Shown in pieces: positions 36,201 through 48,070 of a stretch of 64,000 nt of DNA. Numbering within the stretch: position 1 is the stretch's first letter; each line of letters begins with the position of its first letter. Origin of the DNA: Trebouxia sp. TZW2008 (lineage: Eukaryota; Chlorophyta; Trebouxiophyceae; Trebouxiales; Trebouxiaceae); assembly GCA_002118135.1 (NCBI GenBank), contig BDIU01000287.1, positions 372,001 through 436,000 on the forward strand. Direction: 5' to 3'. The notes beneath the pieces are model-generated. The model was not told where the DNA came from. It searched no databases and worked only from the letters and a program-made list of their open reading frames with translations. The position numbers were made by a program, and so were the translations under genes.

Positions 36201-39200
36201 TGATGCCATCATGATTGCAGTCACTTGTTTGCATTTAAAAACTATGTTTATAACACAGCTTCATCTGACTCACTTGCTGTGCTTTGTATAAGTACTGCTG
36301 CCTCATCTAATCAGGTTTGTAAGGAAGCTGTTGCCCTTGTAGTGTATGAACTCATTGTCTCTGCTCAGACAGTTCAGGCCTACCCCATGTTGAGTTAGCA
36401 TCATTGAGTTGTGCAGGGCAAAAGCTGTATTGAAGAAGGAGACACCAGGAACGGATGTGCTGACAGCCAACTACAGTCCAGATGCTGATGCAGCTACTGC
36501 ACAGCTCAAGGTAATCTCAATCCCCTGTTGCTGTTCTGCATAACAAGCTTCCTTCTGCAAATGTCATCCCATGACACTGTGTCTTGCGCCCTTTACAGTT
36601 CATCTCATGCCCTTCATGTTGTGTCTCATGCCCTTCAGCTTGTATCTCACGTGTATCTCATGTATTCCATACTGCTCTTGATGCCCTATGCCATGCCCTC
36701 GACACCAAATGACTTTTGCCAGCACGCAATCTTGTAGCAGATCGTTTTCCGCTGTGCAGCCTTTCTTATCTTGTGCAGCTATAAGAGTAAGCATTCATAC
36801 AAGCCTTGATGTCATTCCTCATTTGCGCGTACCGCTACTAGACTGCAGCTGTCAAGGAACAGCTGAACAGGCATGTCATTTTCATTGTGTCAACCCCTTT
36901 GAACAGGCAGCATGTAGCATATACAGCTGTCATTGACCAGCTGACCAGGCATGCATTCTCAACGTATCAAATGCTTTGCAGAAGCAGCGTGAAGCACATC
37001 CAGCTGTCATTGATCAGGTTTTTCGAGCATTCTCATGCCTTGGCACCTTGAGAGACGTGTGACAGCCTTTCAATCTGGCTCCCAAGTGCTGACAAAGCCC
37101 TTGTTTCCCACCACATGCAATCTCAAATTGTCAATGTCTCTGCAGAAGCAGCTGCATGGAGTCAACAAGCAGGCAGCAGCAGCCAGCAAGGAGTTGGCAA
37201 CCCTGGACTTGATGCAGCAGCTGGAGGAAGCTGGTCAGGACTTGCCTGCTGCATGCAAGGAAGACGATGTTTACCTGAGCAACTTGAAGTCAAAGTATGA
37301 GCAAATGCGGTAAGCTACATGATGTGTTGCCGTCACAGCCTTCTGCCTTCAGCACAGTCAATCACTTTGATGATTACGGTGAACATGCTTTCTGCTTTCA
37401 GTCGAATCAACCACTTTGGCCGTTGCGGTTAATTACAGCTAATGCAAGCTCACTTGACATTCTGCTGTTCGATCAATGGTCTCAAGGAGCTTCCAACACT
37501 ACACACAGGTAATGTATGCAGGATATGACAACAAGTTCACTTGTGTGAGCTTCTTCCACATACGCCGCTGGACTCATCAATTGTTACAATGCAACGTCCA
37601 TCCTATTGTGCACGTGCGGAGAACATGGCAATGTTTACTTGCATGATGTTTACTTGCATGATGTTTACTTGCATGATGTTTACTTGCATGATGTTTACTT
37701 GCATAATGTTTACTTGCATGATGTTTACTTGCATGATGTTTACTTGCATTTTCCACCTGTTGCTTGACTAAGGAGCTGCTTGCAGGCGTGAGTCAGAGCT
37801 GGCTGACCCTCAGCAGGGCGTGTTCGGGCTGCCACTCAGTGACAAGACTAACCAGATGAGGCCAATGAGGCACACAAAGGTGAGCATTTGTCTACAGTAA
37901 TCTCTCGATGTAAGGACACTTGATATAAGGACGTTGTTGCTGTAAGGTTAAAGCAGCTGGGAACCAAGCACTGCAGCCTGACTACAGTCGTATTTCCGGA
38001 TAAGGACGATTTGGTGTAAGGACATTTTTCTTGGTGATCAATGCAGTCGTTATAGCAAGAACTTGATGTATCATCCACAACACGTCATGGTGATCTGGCT
38101 GAGCTTGACATGATGCTCTTGCACCTTCACAGCAGTGACAGCTGCATTTGCAACTGCCCTTGAGTGCTGAGCCAAAAGGTCCTTTATGCATGTTGCTGTG
38201 TGGTGCATGAGCTTGACTTGTGTGTTGAGCGGGCAGTTTTGCATAGTATTACTACTCATTATAATATCATTATAATATGCATGGCAATGACCATATGGCA
38301 ATGACCAAAGCAGCAATGTGCAGGGCCAGCGCAACGACTCCAGCAGTAACCTTCTGACTACTAAAGGAAAGAGAATTCTTGGACTGGATGTCCTACGACG
38401 CAGGCGGGAGTTGAGTCCTGGCTTTTTGAGGTGACTGCTGAGTTTCTCAGCTTGTCTTACCTTCTTTCTGGAAGTTCATGATGAATGTGATTTGCGTTCA
38501 TGAAAGGCCTGAAGTCAAACAGCCCCCATGTTGTATGTGACAGTACTCACGCTAGCATTTGCCTCCTTGTCTGATCTTTGGGTGTCTGTCTAGGAGTCTG
38601 TCTGGTCAAGTGTCTGACTGTGTGTCTGTAGCACTGAGATGGATTGCATTTCATGCTGCAAACTCAAGTGGGCACTACTGCGTGCCACAAGCTGATCATG
38701 TTGCACTTCAAGACAGTGCTTAAATCACTTCACGCAGCGGCTGCTGGCGCATACTTCTTCACAGGTGGCCCTGCCAAACCCAGCATCAGTCTAGCTCTGC
38801 TGCAGAATATCATCATCATCATGCGGCTGAAACTAACAAAAGCGTTTGCTGCTTTGCAGTGACAGCGAAAATTACGGCTTTGGCAGTAGTGATGATGAGA
38901 AGGCACCTGCACTCGGGGAGACAAGGAACAAACTGCAGCAGAAGCTGACAGGCACCACGAGAAGGTAAAGCCTTGCTCCTTGAGATGACGTTCAACATAG
39001 CCCTCTGTTCACATTGCGCGAGCTGATTTGTCAAAATGTGCTGATTCAGTCTACAATGCTGTGCATCTCATGATTATTGCTGCTGCATGACACTCTGCTG
39101 TGCTGCTGAGACTTGAACAGCATGATGATAGCTTGAGCTTGGTCATTGACTTTCATCCCATGTCATGTGAGATTTGTTGCGCTTTGCAGGACCCCAACAG

Positions 39201-41449
39201 CACTGCGGAGGGGTAGACAAGGCAGGGATGCCTGCAGGCTAGATGTTGGTGCAGCTGCTGCACAGCTTCAGGTGTGTACATCGCCTTTCTGCTGTCCTGC
39301 ACAACAAAGTTGCCTGCAAAACTGCTATTCTGGCGCGCTTGCTGCTCTGTGTCTTGCATGCCAACAAGTATTTCATGGCAGTTCTCTTTTTGCCAGATTG
39401 CTGACGATAGCATACTGCCCTAACGCAGCCCTGAGTGTCAAGCATATGTTTCCGCCTTGATGTGATCTTTTGACATTGTGAAGCACATGTGGCTGTAACA
39501 AAGCAGCTGATCAGGCATGCAATCTTAGTTTGTTGTTGTCTTTGCAGAGGCAGCTGGATGCAGCCAGCAGGCAAGTGACAGCAGCCAGCAAGGAGCTGGC
39601 AATCATCAACTACACTACGCAGCAGGTAAACATCAGCCTATTGAGCCTGCCTGTTGTTTCTGAAGGTGATGTTGCCAAGGTGGTTGTTTCATTTGCACAT
39701 GTCCCTTCTTGTTGCGTTTCCCTGCATGCTGCTGTGTGGAGCATGAGCTTGCTCCTGACACCAATGCTGCATCCCTGCGCATGGTGCATTTCAGCAGGCA
39801 CTCAGCTGGGCCACCTGACCGTATGCAGCACCAGTTTGCTGCTTCATTGGCAGTTGTCCCTTGTTGACGCATCCCCATGCATTCTGCTGTGCAGCGCATG
39901 AGCTGGACTGTTGCACTGATGCTGCAAATTTGCAAAACGTGAGTCTCAGGAGGCACTGATCTGGACAATTTGATGATGTGCAGGGCATGTATGATGACAC
40001 CAGCAAGAACCTCCTACCTTTTAAGGGGAGGAAGGTGGACGTGGCATGGCTCACGCAGCAGATGCGCCCTTGCTTCATAAGGTGACTTACTTTGTACAGT
40101 CTCCCTCAGCTCTTGTTCCTGCCACGCACCTTTTCAAGTCAAGTAGCACATGCTGTGTGCATGTCAGCGCCTGTCTGCCTGTCTGTCCCTACGTCTGTCT
40201 GTCAGGTCTGTCTGTGTGCCCATAGCTTTGAAGTAAGCTGTCACTGACACTTCTGACTCAAATGAGCTCAGGCTTATGCTTAAGCTAATAACCTTGCAGT
40301 GCGGTGTGCACTTCATGCAAAATGCAGACGTCTGAGTCTCTTGCATCTAAGTCTCTTGACAACCTGAAGCATCAAACTGTAATTGCTGGTGCAGAAATCT
40401 GCCTGGAAAGGACCTCTGCCAAACACAGCATCAGGACACTACTGCTGCAGACGTTATTAGCAGGCTGTATCTGTAGCTGACGAGGACATTTGCTTTGCAG
40501 TGATGATGAGAGCCGCGGCTTGTCAAGTCATGATGATGACAATGACGACAATGACGATGGCCCTTTCCTTGGCAAGAAGCGGCGCTGGTCGTTGGTTGGC
40601 ATGGCTAGAATTGGCAGGATGGAACACCAGGGCAATGGGCTCAGAGAAGAAGATGTTGAGGAAGAGGCAGAAGAGATGGGGGTTGATCAGGAGGAGGGTG
40701 ATGGTGATAGGGGTGCTGGGGAGGAAGTAGAGGAGGAGTGGGATGGTGATAGGGGTGACGGGGAGGAAGAAGAGGAGGAAGGGGATGGCTATGACGAGGT
40801 TGATGAAGATGAAGGGGACAGCGATGTTGATAGTGGTGATGACAATGATGATGATGTGGGAGGGGCTGGACTTGGAAATGCCTCTGATGCAGGCACATTA
40901 GACTCAGACAGAGACTCTTCAGAGGTAGGCCTTGCATCAGCAGTCACACAGCATGTAGACGACGCAGGCATCAGAACTGCTTTTGATGCATGTATGCATG
41001 ATCCTGTCATCACATGCCACCAACTGCTGCTGGTTGGCTTCAGCTCTACTGCGCTACATCACGTGAGCCCTGGCGCTTGCATCTTCTGCTGCATTGTATG
41101 AAAACACGCAGTGGAAGCTGCACGTTGCTTGCTCAATTCACAATCACACATATCCAGCATAGACCAGCTGAAAACAATGCAAATGCAGTCAGTGTCACAC
41201 TTGACTGCAGCTGTTTGGCAATGTTCAAGCCTGCCTCTCTAGTCAGCCATAGTGCTTGGTGTGTGCTCACTGCAATGGCTGACATACCGTGAATCAAAGG
41301 GTGTGCAAGTGTGCTGCACATGTCCTGGCAAGCTGTCATCCAAATGAAGCTCATGCTTGCAGGGAAGTCATGATGAGGACTCAGGGGATGAAGATGCAGG
41401 AAGCAGTAGTAACTCAGAAGGGAGTGAGTCAGAGTCTGATGCCGAGTAA
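30279..41449 (+). CDS. Large coiled-coil protein with acidic C-terminal tail
   Basis: Exons: 30279-30377, 30464-30658, 30828-31001, 32125-32186, 32819-32900, 33269-33406, 33766-33945, 34345-34442, 34927-35017, 35325-36178, 36417-36510, 37146-37309, 37786-37879, 38324-38430, 38860-38964, 39190-39271, 39548-39625, 39984-40081, 40501-40924, 41363-41449 (TAA); 1101 residues. Residues from about 40 to 660 are almost continuous heptad-like helix. The long exon 10 repeats LQQQLTxAxQQL units every 20-30 residues (for example KLQQQLAEATQQLTHAE). The C-terminal 170 residues are Asp/Glu/Ser rich (SSHDDDNDDNDDGP, EEEEEEGDGYDEVDEDEG, SESESDAE) with a basic patch GKKRRWS. A role as scaffold, centrosomal/Golgi-type tether or nuclear structural protein is possible; none can be assigned. 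TGTAA follows the stop at about 41544. The C-terminal third contains a multi-exon internal duplication. Confidence 0.8.
31427..31685 (-). mobile_element. LINE retrotransposon 3' end fragment
   Basis: In intron 3 of the coiled-coil gene, the minus strand encodes RSKRLRWYGHVCRMLDTRLP followed by NPPGRIGQIWNDIV and AQDKPAWRD. This is the usual C-terminal end of non-LTR retrotransposon polyproteins (RLRWxGHVxRMxDxRLPK, then GRPxxRW and a final WR). Only about 85 codons remain and no reverse transcriptase core is present, so it is a 5'-truncated relic in antisense orientation to the host gene. Confidence 0.75.
31770..32005. repeat. MITE-like degenerate repeat (TAAGGACACTTGAT family)
   Basis: TACAGTAACTTCTCTTTGTA at about 31928 is the terminal motif of the element described at 34444. 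It is followed by AAGGACACTTGATGC. Rightward-facing end words (GTCCTTACATCAAATTGTCC) lie to its left at about 31793, so this may be two abutting or rearranged copies. Confidence 0.55.
34444..34641. mobile_element. MITE with TA target site and about 20-bp inverted termini
   Basis: The left end TACAGCAACTTCTCTTTGTA is answered at the right end by TACAAAGAGAAGTTACTGTA, its reverse complement with one mismatch. TA dinucleotides flank CAG...CTG termini, as in Tc1/mariner/pogo-type elements. Internal sequence is short (under 200 bp) and non-coding. The left TA lies exactly at the splice donor of the preceding exon (CCAG|GTACAG). Confidence 0.75.
36845..37025. repeat. Degenerate 75-bp intronic repeat
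   Basis: Units containing AGCTGTCATTGACCAGCTGA followed by CCAGGCATGCATTCTCA recur two to three times in the intron before exon 37146. A related unit lies before exon 39548 (GCAGCTGATCAGGCATGCAA). They appear to be duplicated acceptor-side intron sequence. Confidence 0.5.
37625..37755. repeat. 15-bp tandem repeat (TTTACTTGCATGATG), about nine units
   Basis: The unit repeats almost perfectly with a single variant (ATAATG). It lies in an intron of the coiled-coil gene between exons 37309 and 37786. Read in one frame it gives MFTCM repeats, but this is inside the intron and not part of the predicted protein. Confidence 0.9.
37891..38050. repeat. MITE-like element, second copy
   Basis: TACAGTAATCTCTCGATGTA followed by AAGGACACTTGATATAAGGA begins 12 bases after a splice donor. 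A second, direct, diverged copy of that terminus follows at about 37982 (TACAGTCGTATTTCCGGATA then AGGACGATTTGG). It belongs to the same family as 31928 and 34444 but is rearranged. Confidence 0.55.
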
Positions 41450-42889
41450 GAAAGGGTAAGCACTGTCATCTCATTCCTGTGAAGCAAAACAACATCAACT
41501 ATCGACTGTTGCAGAGCCAGTCATCATGTGTTGTTGCTTGCTTGTAAAATGAGGCGCAAGATGAGTGGACTGCAGCTGCAATGGTGAAACGCTGTGCAAG
41601 TGCACTGTTGAGCTTGACATGTTGCAGTTTTAGCCGACGTCTGAAACGCTAGCGTTGATGCAGGCAGAGGTCCCTTGAAAGCCAAATGCCATTGGAGGCA
41701 GCAGTCATGATGACAAGATTGCCAACGGAAAGAGATAATGGCATTGCAAGGGTGATGCATGGCCTGTTGAAGTCAGATGTTGGTGCCAGCTACCATTCAG
41801 CAGGCTTTGAATGCCATGATGTTTGAACTAAAACTTTGCAGAATCAGATCATCTGCAGTATTGACAGGCACAGAGCATCAGCCAGACAGTCCTACACTTT
41901 TGCCTATTGCTTTGCCACGTGTCCAGTGGTTGAAGGGAGTTGAAGCGTTTGATGTGTGTTGAAGCAGAACTCAATACATCACAGAAGGTCTGCTTTGGTA
42001 CACTTGGCATTGCCTGTTTGACAGATGCTTTGCAGACAATGGCCATTCCTGATTCCTGTACAAGTCAGCCCGGTTTTTGATTGCTGCAGTGCTCTTCGAT
42101 TCAGCAGTACAACATACTTTTGCCATATTGCTAGTATAGGTGCTGCAACCAGCTGCTGTAAGGACATCATACGCGCAGCCAGAAGACTGTAGGCTGTCAC
42201 TTGCAAAAGGTCGCCATGCCACTCAGGACCAAACGCGATTGCACAGTACAGACATCCTCATCAAGGGCAAAATTGCTCATTCAATGATGGCAATTTGCCA
42301 TAGCAGGACTTGTCAAGCTTGGACCCTCCTGTCACAGGCTGTAGCTATGACAATCATGCATTCATAGAGAAAAGGGACTCAAATGGGTCACCTTGCTATG
42401 CTGTTATGGCGCCTGTGTGCACAACTTAAGCAGCCCTGCAGCCTCATATGTGTCAGATTGCTGCAATAGCAAAAGCTCACGTGATCGCTCTGAAACCAGA
42501 CCCGTAGGGGTACCCACCCTACAGAGGCCCCCCTACAAAACAGTTCTCGCGCCAAGACCGATGCGCATCATCGAGGGCTACTCGAACAGCTGCATGGGGG
42601 CGCGCGCAGCACCAGCAGCATGCCATCTTCTCAGAGCGCATTAACGTGCAGTTGAGCGGCGCTCATAGTTCTCGCCTTTGCATCAGCCGAAGCTAGCAGA
42701 GTTGCTTCCAGCTCACTGCTCCGCAGCTTTGGGCGTGCCAGCATGAAGTTCCCGTTTGGGTTGAACAGCTGGTAGCATATCATCACAGCAGCATTTGTCT
42801 GACTTGGCGTGCGCTTTGACACTCGTATTGGATCTACAAGGGTCGCAGTTGCTAAGCCATCAACTCTCTGTCGTTGTTGACGGCTCAGC
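41450..42889. other. Intergenic region and likely promoter of the next gene
   Basis: TGTAA at about 41544 may end the coiled-coil transcript. No exon chain was found. From about 42480 the sequence becomes CpG-rich (CTCGCGCCAAGACCGATGCG, GGGGGCGCGCGCAGC), which probably marks the promoter and 5' UTR of the gene starting at 42890. A minus-strand open frame of 98 codons (42631-42927) overlaps it but shows no family match. Confidence 0.5.
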
Positions 42890-45800
42890 ATGTCGTCAAT
42901 GCAACAAGAAGCTGCCTCAAAAACCACTGTGGACGTAGCGGCACAGGCTGTGCAGGCCTTCTTCCACTTCCTTGTAAGTCACTGTCTGCTGCTAGCGCAG
43001 CGCCCCAGCTGCAATATGTGGTGAAAGCGGAATGCATGCAGGGCCTTTCTGATGCAACAAGTGTACAGTCCAAACTCAACCGGCAGGTCAGAGATGTTTC
43101 TACCTGCTTTCAGCACTGCAGTCAACATTACTGCAATGCAAATCTGCATGATGATGCAGAAGCTGAAGAGCATAGGAGGCAGTACTCAGCAGCCGCTGAG
43201 GTCAATCCAGGAACCAGATAGCCTGAACGTGATATTTCACACAGCGCCACAGCCCCAGATCAGTGCCAAACAGACTCAGCATGTCAGGAAGGTCAGTATA
43301 GCCAACTGCAATTGGCTGTTGCGCATGAGCAAGACTTCACTCACTACACCGTTTCTGTTTGTGCAGGCAGCTGAAGCCATGGACTCTGAGACACTGCTGC
43401 GTCAGCTGACCACAGTGTACAGCGCATACAACATGCATGTAAGGATCAGTGGTTCTTGTACTTCGTGTGCCTGGAAATGAGCATTAGGCAACTCTGGACT
43501 CTTTCTCAAGTTGCTCTGCTTATAAGACTTGTCTACTTTTGACTGTGTATTGCTGGGGCTCAGCTCAATTGCCTGCCAGGGCTGTCACAGACTGCAATTG
43601 TGCTTGCAGGGACCTGTGCAAGGCATGGACACAGCAGACTTTCTGCACCTTCTGGCTGACTGTAGACTGTTCAACAACAGGTGACCATCTGACCATGCTT
43701 CAATAATCTAAGACAACACTCAACAGACAACAGTTAATGACTCAAATGCCCTTCTACATATTCTGGTCTCATGACTTTGTGCTATGCTGCCAGGTTTGGA
43801 CCACTAGATGGTCAGACTGTCTTCAATGCCACTCTAGAGGCAAGCCCAGCAGGGCACCAGCGCAAGGTATGGCCGCAACACTGTCTTACACGCTCCACTG
43901 TCAGCAGACAAAGTTCAGATTGGGTTTCGACATTCCCTGTATGAAACACTGTTGGGTCTTACGCTGTACAGATTGATTGATGTATTGATTGAGTTTTCAA
44001 TGCTAGGCTGCAGCACTCCTGTGGTGTGTTGCAGGCTGCTGGCTTGACCTGGGACAACTTCCTTGATGCATTGCGGCGTCTGGCTGCTGTCAAACTCAGC
44101 AAGATCACAGACAAGGTCAGTTTGCCATAGCTTCATGCATATGTCACATACACAGCACAGTGCAGAATGCGCTTTGCCATGCAGGATGAGGCATTGCGCA
44201 GGTTGCTTTGTCAGTGGGTGCTGCCCGGCACTCAGCAGGGTCCCATCAGCACCCCTTTGAAGGGTCTCTTCACCCCTGTATCCTTGGTATGCTATCCTCT
44301 GCCTTGCCTTTGCTTTCACAAGACAGCTCACACCATTGCAACTTTGTGTTGCTGTAACAGTACTTCCTGCACTGCTTAATGGGCTTGTGAGGCCGAGTGA
44401 GGCTGGCTAGGTGCTCATGCTTGGCTACATGCAGGGATTGCTGCAGCAGCATGATGCCACACTGAAGAAGATGTTTGCCTGGTATGCCAGCATGCCAAAT
44501 CTGACAGGGCCAGTGTCTTGGGAACAATTCAGCCACCAGTCAAAAGGCATGCTGGCAGGGCGCCTCATTCTTCTATTGACTGACTTCAAGGCAAGGTTGA
44601 TCATACACAACTGCACATGAGGCAATTGGCCAGTGCATACGCAAGCAATTGCTCGTTCTGCTTCCCTGTGATTAGCAAGCCAGGCAAATGCCGTCAGCCT
44701 CACAGCTGAAGTGTCTACGTCGTCACTCTGTGCATGCGCTGACTTTTGATTGGCATGACTCTGCTCCTGCATTTGCAAGCTTCTGACATGATGGAAGATT
44801 GCAGGTGATACCAGGTTTGCTGTCAGTGAGGCAAGTGACAGGCTTGCTGCAGCAGCACAATGCTGAGAATCCTGCCCTAGACGGGGTGCTTCAGTACCCT
44901 CACATGCTAAACATGCTGTGCCGCTGTGCTGTGCTGCTGCGCCAGCAGGTCCAGAGGAAGCTGACAGGACCATGGGTCAACATAACAGAGGTAATGCTCA
45001 CACTACAAGGGCACCTGTTTATTGTTACCTTGCCACGACTAGCCAAATTTGCTGGACCACGCGCACAAAAATGAGTACAAGGATTGCATGGTCATCACAT
45101 GCATACTCTGGGCTGATTTCTCCAGCATTGCATGGGCTCCGTCTTCTGCCCCCAGCAACAGCAACACCATACCATGATGGGGGTGTGACAAAGTCAGTTT
45201 CATACTTGTGCTGTGCAGCTGAACTCGCTGAAGAGGTACCTGAAGCTGCAGTCGCTTCCCAGCATCCAGGAGGCTTTTGCTTTGCCAGACTCCCCTCACC
45301 ATGTTGCCACCCTCACAGGCAGCATGCACAAGATGCAGCTCGTTCAGCCCACTAGCCTTGCAGCCAACTGGTCCCCTAACCACCAGCAGCAACAGCAGCA
45401 GCAGCAGTGGCAGCATGTGCAGGATGAGTCACCTAGTACTTCAGCCTTTGCTCATCAGCCTTGTGTGAGGCACAGCTTGTCTCCTAGGCATAGTCCCATT
45501 CCTTACAGCAGCAGCCACCACAATCACAGCCATGCAGCCATTGCATCAGGCAGAACAAGCCAGCTGAGTGAAGACATAAGCATGGCAGATGTCACTTCAG
45601 GCAGAATCAGCCGCCTGGGTGACGCCCAAGACACAGCAGCTGATGTGTCGGGCAGAATCAGTCAGTTGAGTGATGAACAGGGCTTCAAAGCTGCCTCAGG
45701 CAGAATGAGCCGGGTGAGTGAAAGCTGGGACACCGCAGCAGACATGTCAGGCAGGATCAGCCAGTTGAGTATGAGCCCTACAGTTGGTGCATCAGGCAGA

Positions 45801-47333
45801 ACAAACCGACTCAGCCTGAGGCATGGGCCTAAAAACAGGGTGGGGGTAGTGGCAGGGGGGTGGGATAGAACCAGGCTGCCCCCTGCACAGACCCGGTCAA
45901 GCAGCCGTGGTGGCAGCCATGAGGAGGAAGAGTACTGGAAGGAGCAGGAGCAGCTGCAGCTGGCGGAACAGCAGCAAGAGGCTTGTAGAGATCATCTGAC
46001 ATGGTGAGCTTCTTGATGCATTTGATTCTGTAATGTCCATACCTGTGCATGCTTTCTGTGCTATCTGCATATGGTGCTCCCTCGTTTTGCATGAGGAATT
46101 TGCAGGGACAATCCCTGTCCTTCAGACCAGAAACAAAAACAGTATCAATAAAGGCAAGAAGTACTTACATTTGACGAAGAATAACACATCTTCCTTGATA
46201 GAGCAGCAGACTGAAGTACCATGACAGATTGTATATATGTTACAACGTCATTCAGGTATCTGCAGCATTTATTTTGTGGAAATGGATGCAGGCGAGAAGC
46301 AGATAAGCGGCGTCTGCTGCAACATCGCAAGCAGAGGCTGTCATATGACCCCAGAATGCCCGCCCGCCTGGCAGCCTTCCCAGGTCACATGCCCTGCACT
46401 GTCACACCTCCCTATGCTGTGCTGGACCCTGCACACCCTGCTGCTGAGACGGCTCTCAATGTGGATGGTGATGGCTGGGCACCCATGGTGGATGTTGTCA
46501 GACTGGAATGCCCCTCACCTTCTCAAGGAGGTGAGTGAGCGCATGACCATGAGCACTTCATGCCTCGTCAATGTTCAGTGAAAGCTGCAGCATGCTCTCT
46601 TTATGCAGTCTTAACTGCTGCCAATACTCTGCCTGACAGATAATGCTGTTTCTGAAATGCATACGTATCACTACCATGCATGTGTTGCAGCACTGTATTG
46701 CTCCTGGTTGAAGTGTGTGACCCTCTTCTGGACAGCCCAAGTCCCTATACTCAATGTCATGACAAGGCGGGCCTGCACACAGCAAAGTCAGCAGCGTGCT
46801 ATGCTGATTGCAGAGGATGAAGTTGACATGGCTGAGGCACCTAGGTGGGGTGAGCTGCCACTGCTCTCCTTGCGCCATGTCCTACTGGACACCCTGCCAG
46901 CCAAAGTCACTAAACTTGGTACGCATCCGTCAAGGTGTTGTGGTTTGCCATGGTCCATGAACAAGCACTGTGACACCTAGCCTGAGTTTTGTGCAAAATT
47001 CATAGTTGCAATGCTGCAAATTGCAGTACTGCAATTGCTACAGTGCTTGAACTGCACAGCAGACCATGCAATGGCTGAAAACAGGTCCTGTGTGCATATG
47101 TGGTCTTGCTTTGCAAAAGTAGACTCTGGCATAAGTCTTTCAGCTTGATGCTTGCTGCTTGGTTTGCAGGCAAGAGGAGCAGGGAAACAGCTTGGTCTCA
47201 TGACACACAGGACCAACTGTCAGCCTTTGAAAAGAAGCTGCCCACTCTTTTGGCCAAATGGAGCATTGAGAAGGAGAGGCAGCAGTGGACGAATACATTC
47301 AGTCCTAGCAATAAGCTGCCCATCATATCCTGA
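42890..47333 (+). CDS. p25-alpha/TPPP-like EF-hand protein with SGR-S repeats
   Basis: Exons: 42890-42973, 43042-43086, 43160-43291, 43367-43438, 43610-43680, 43794-43866, 44035-44115, 44185-44286, 44435-44590, 44805-44990, 45219-46003, 46292-46530, 46736-46918, 47170-47333 (TGA); 790 residues, phases consistent. Residues about 90-210 have the spacing of p25-alpha/TPPP domains (YSAYNMHGPVQGMDTADFLH, LLADCRLFNN, then GLTWDNFLDALRRLAAVKL), which bundle microtubules or occur in ciliary proteins. A second EF-like stretch is VIPGLLSVRQVTGLLQQHNA. The long exon 11 is disordered, with a Q8 tract (about 45383-45408) and a repeated SGR[IMT]S motif. The C-terminus is helical and ends FSPSNKLPIIS. The intron after 44590 starts with GC. 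The family call rests on pattern, not on a search; an unrelated EF-hand-like ciliary protein is the alternative. Confidence 0.65.
45540..45820 (+). repeat. Coding repeat: SGR[IMT][SN][QR][LV]S every 20-25 residues
   Basis: Six in-frame copies lie in one exon: SGRTSQLSE, SGRISRLGD, SGRISQLSD, SGRMSRVSE, SGRISQLSM, SGRTNRLSL. The DNA word TCAGGCAGAATCAGCC recurs with them. R-x-S sites suggest a series of basophilic kinase targets or a short linear binding motif. This is inference. Confidence 0.85.
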
Positions 47334-48070
47334 CAAAGAGGTTCTGCACCTTGCCATCGTGTTACAGAAATATGTCCATACACAGTAGGGTACCCAGGCT
47401 TGGGAACTTGCATCACGCCAACGCTTGTGAAACATTGCATGCAACGATTACATGCTTTGTGAATTTGCTCTTGTCAGCCGGCAAGGGCTGATACTCTTCA
47501 TTACGTCAGCATATGTACGCAGATGCACACAGTTGCTGGCAGCAGTCAATGACTTGCATGTGCAAAACCTGTCAAGGACATGTTCATCCAACACGAATCC
47601 TCTTGGCAGAGTGGCTCAGCAAAGCAGGCAAAAAGGTCTTGAAGGCACGTTGCATAGATGCCATGAAAAGTCCCTTTTCCAATCCTGGCCAATAAGCATC
47701 CAGACAGAAGTCAACGATTTTGCACGTTGCATCCTAGACAGGCAGGAATCCAAATTAGCAGGCCCCAGCATCGATGGCCCTGGCTGACAGCAAAATCGCT
47801 TGCGCAGCTCCCGAGAATCCCCGTCGCTGCAGTTTCTGCTGACTTGACGCCCAAAAAGCTGTCAGCATGGCCGCAGCTTCTGCTTGACCGAGGGACGGCT
47901 CGAACAAGACTTGCTGCTTGTCAAGATCAGTGTCAATGGACAGAGCGCGCACTTTCCTGGCCGGGGTCAAGCCCAACGGCAGCTTGCTTGGCATTGGAAG
48001 AAGGTAATGGCTGTCTTGATGTCAGCATGCGATCAAAGGAGTGGCTTTCATACCTGTATGCACACCGTTC
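47334..48070. other. Intergenic region upstream of the STE20-like kinase
   Basis: No supported exon on the plus strand. On the minus strand a 79-codon frame (47755-47994) starts MPSKLPLGLTPARKVRALS and is CpG-rich; it may be antisense sequence of the kinase promoter/5' UTR or a small unrecognised gene. I favour the former. Confidence 0.4.

Larger units (their letters stand above)
36130..40560 (+). repeat. Tandem duplication of a multi-exon block in the coiled-coil gene
   Basis: Exon order and intron phases repeat. Block one is KMLQQKLKKSTRR, KAVLKKETPGT...AATAQLK, KQLHGVNKQAAAASKELATL, GQRNDSSSNLLTTKGKR...PGFLR, SDSENYGFGSSDDE. Block two is NKLQQKLTGTTRR, PTALRRGRQGR...AAAAQLQ, RQLDAASRQVTAASKELAII, GMYDDTSKNLLPFKGRK...PCFIR, SDDESRGLSSHDDD. 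The second block lacks the extra exon at 37786. Both blocks stay in frame, so here the duplication was kept. Confidence 0.75.

Noticed and set aside
37541..37771. An open frame encoding tandem MFTCM repeats
   Set aside because: It lies wholly in an intron and simply reads through the 15-bp repeat.
42631..42927. A minus-strand 98-codon frame overlapping the start of the p25-alpha-like gene
   Set aside because: CpG-rich promoter or 5' UTR sequence often stays open by chance; no homology seen.
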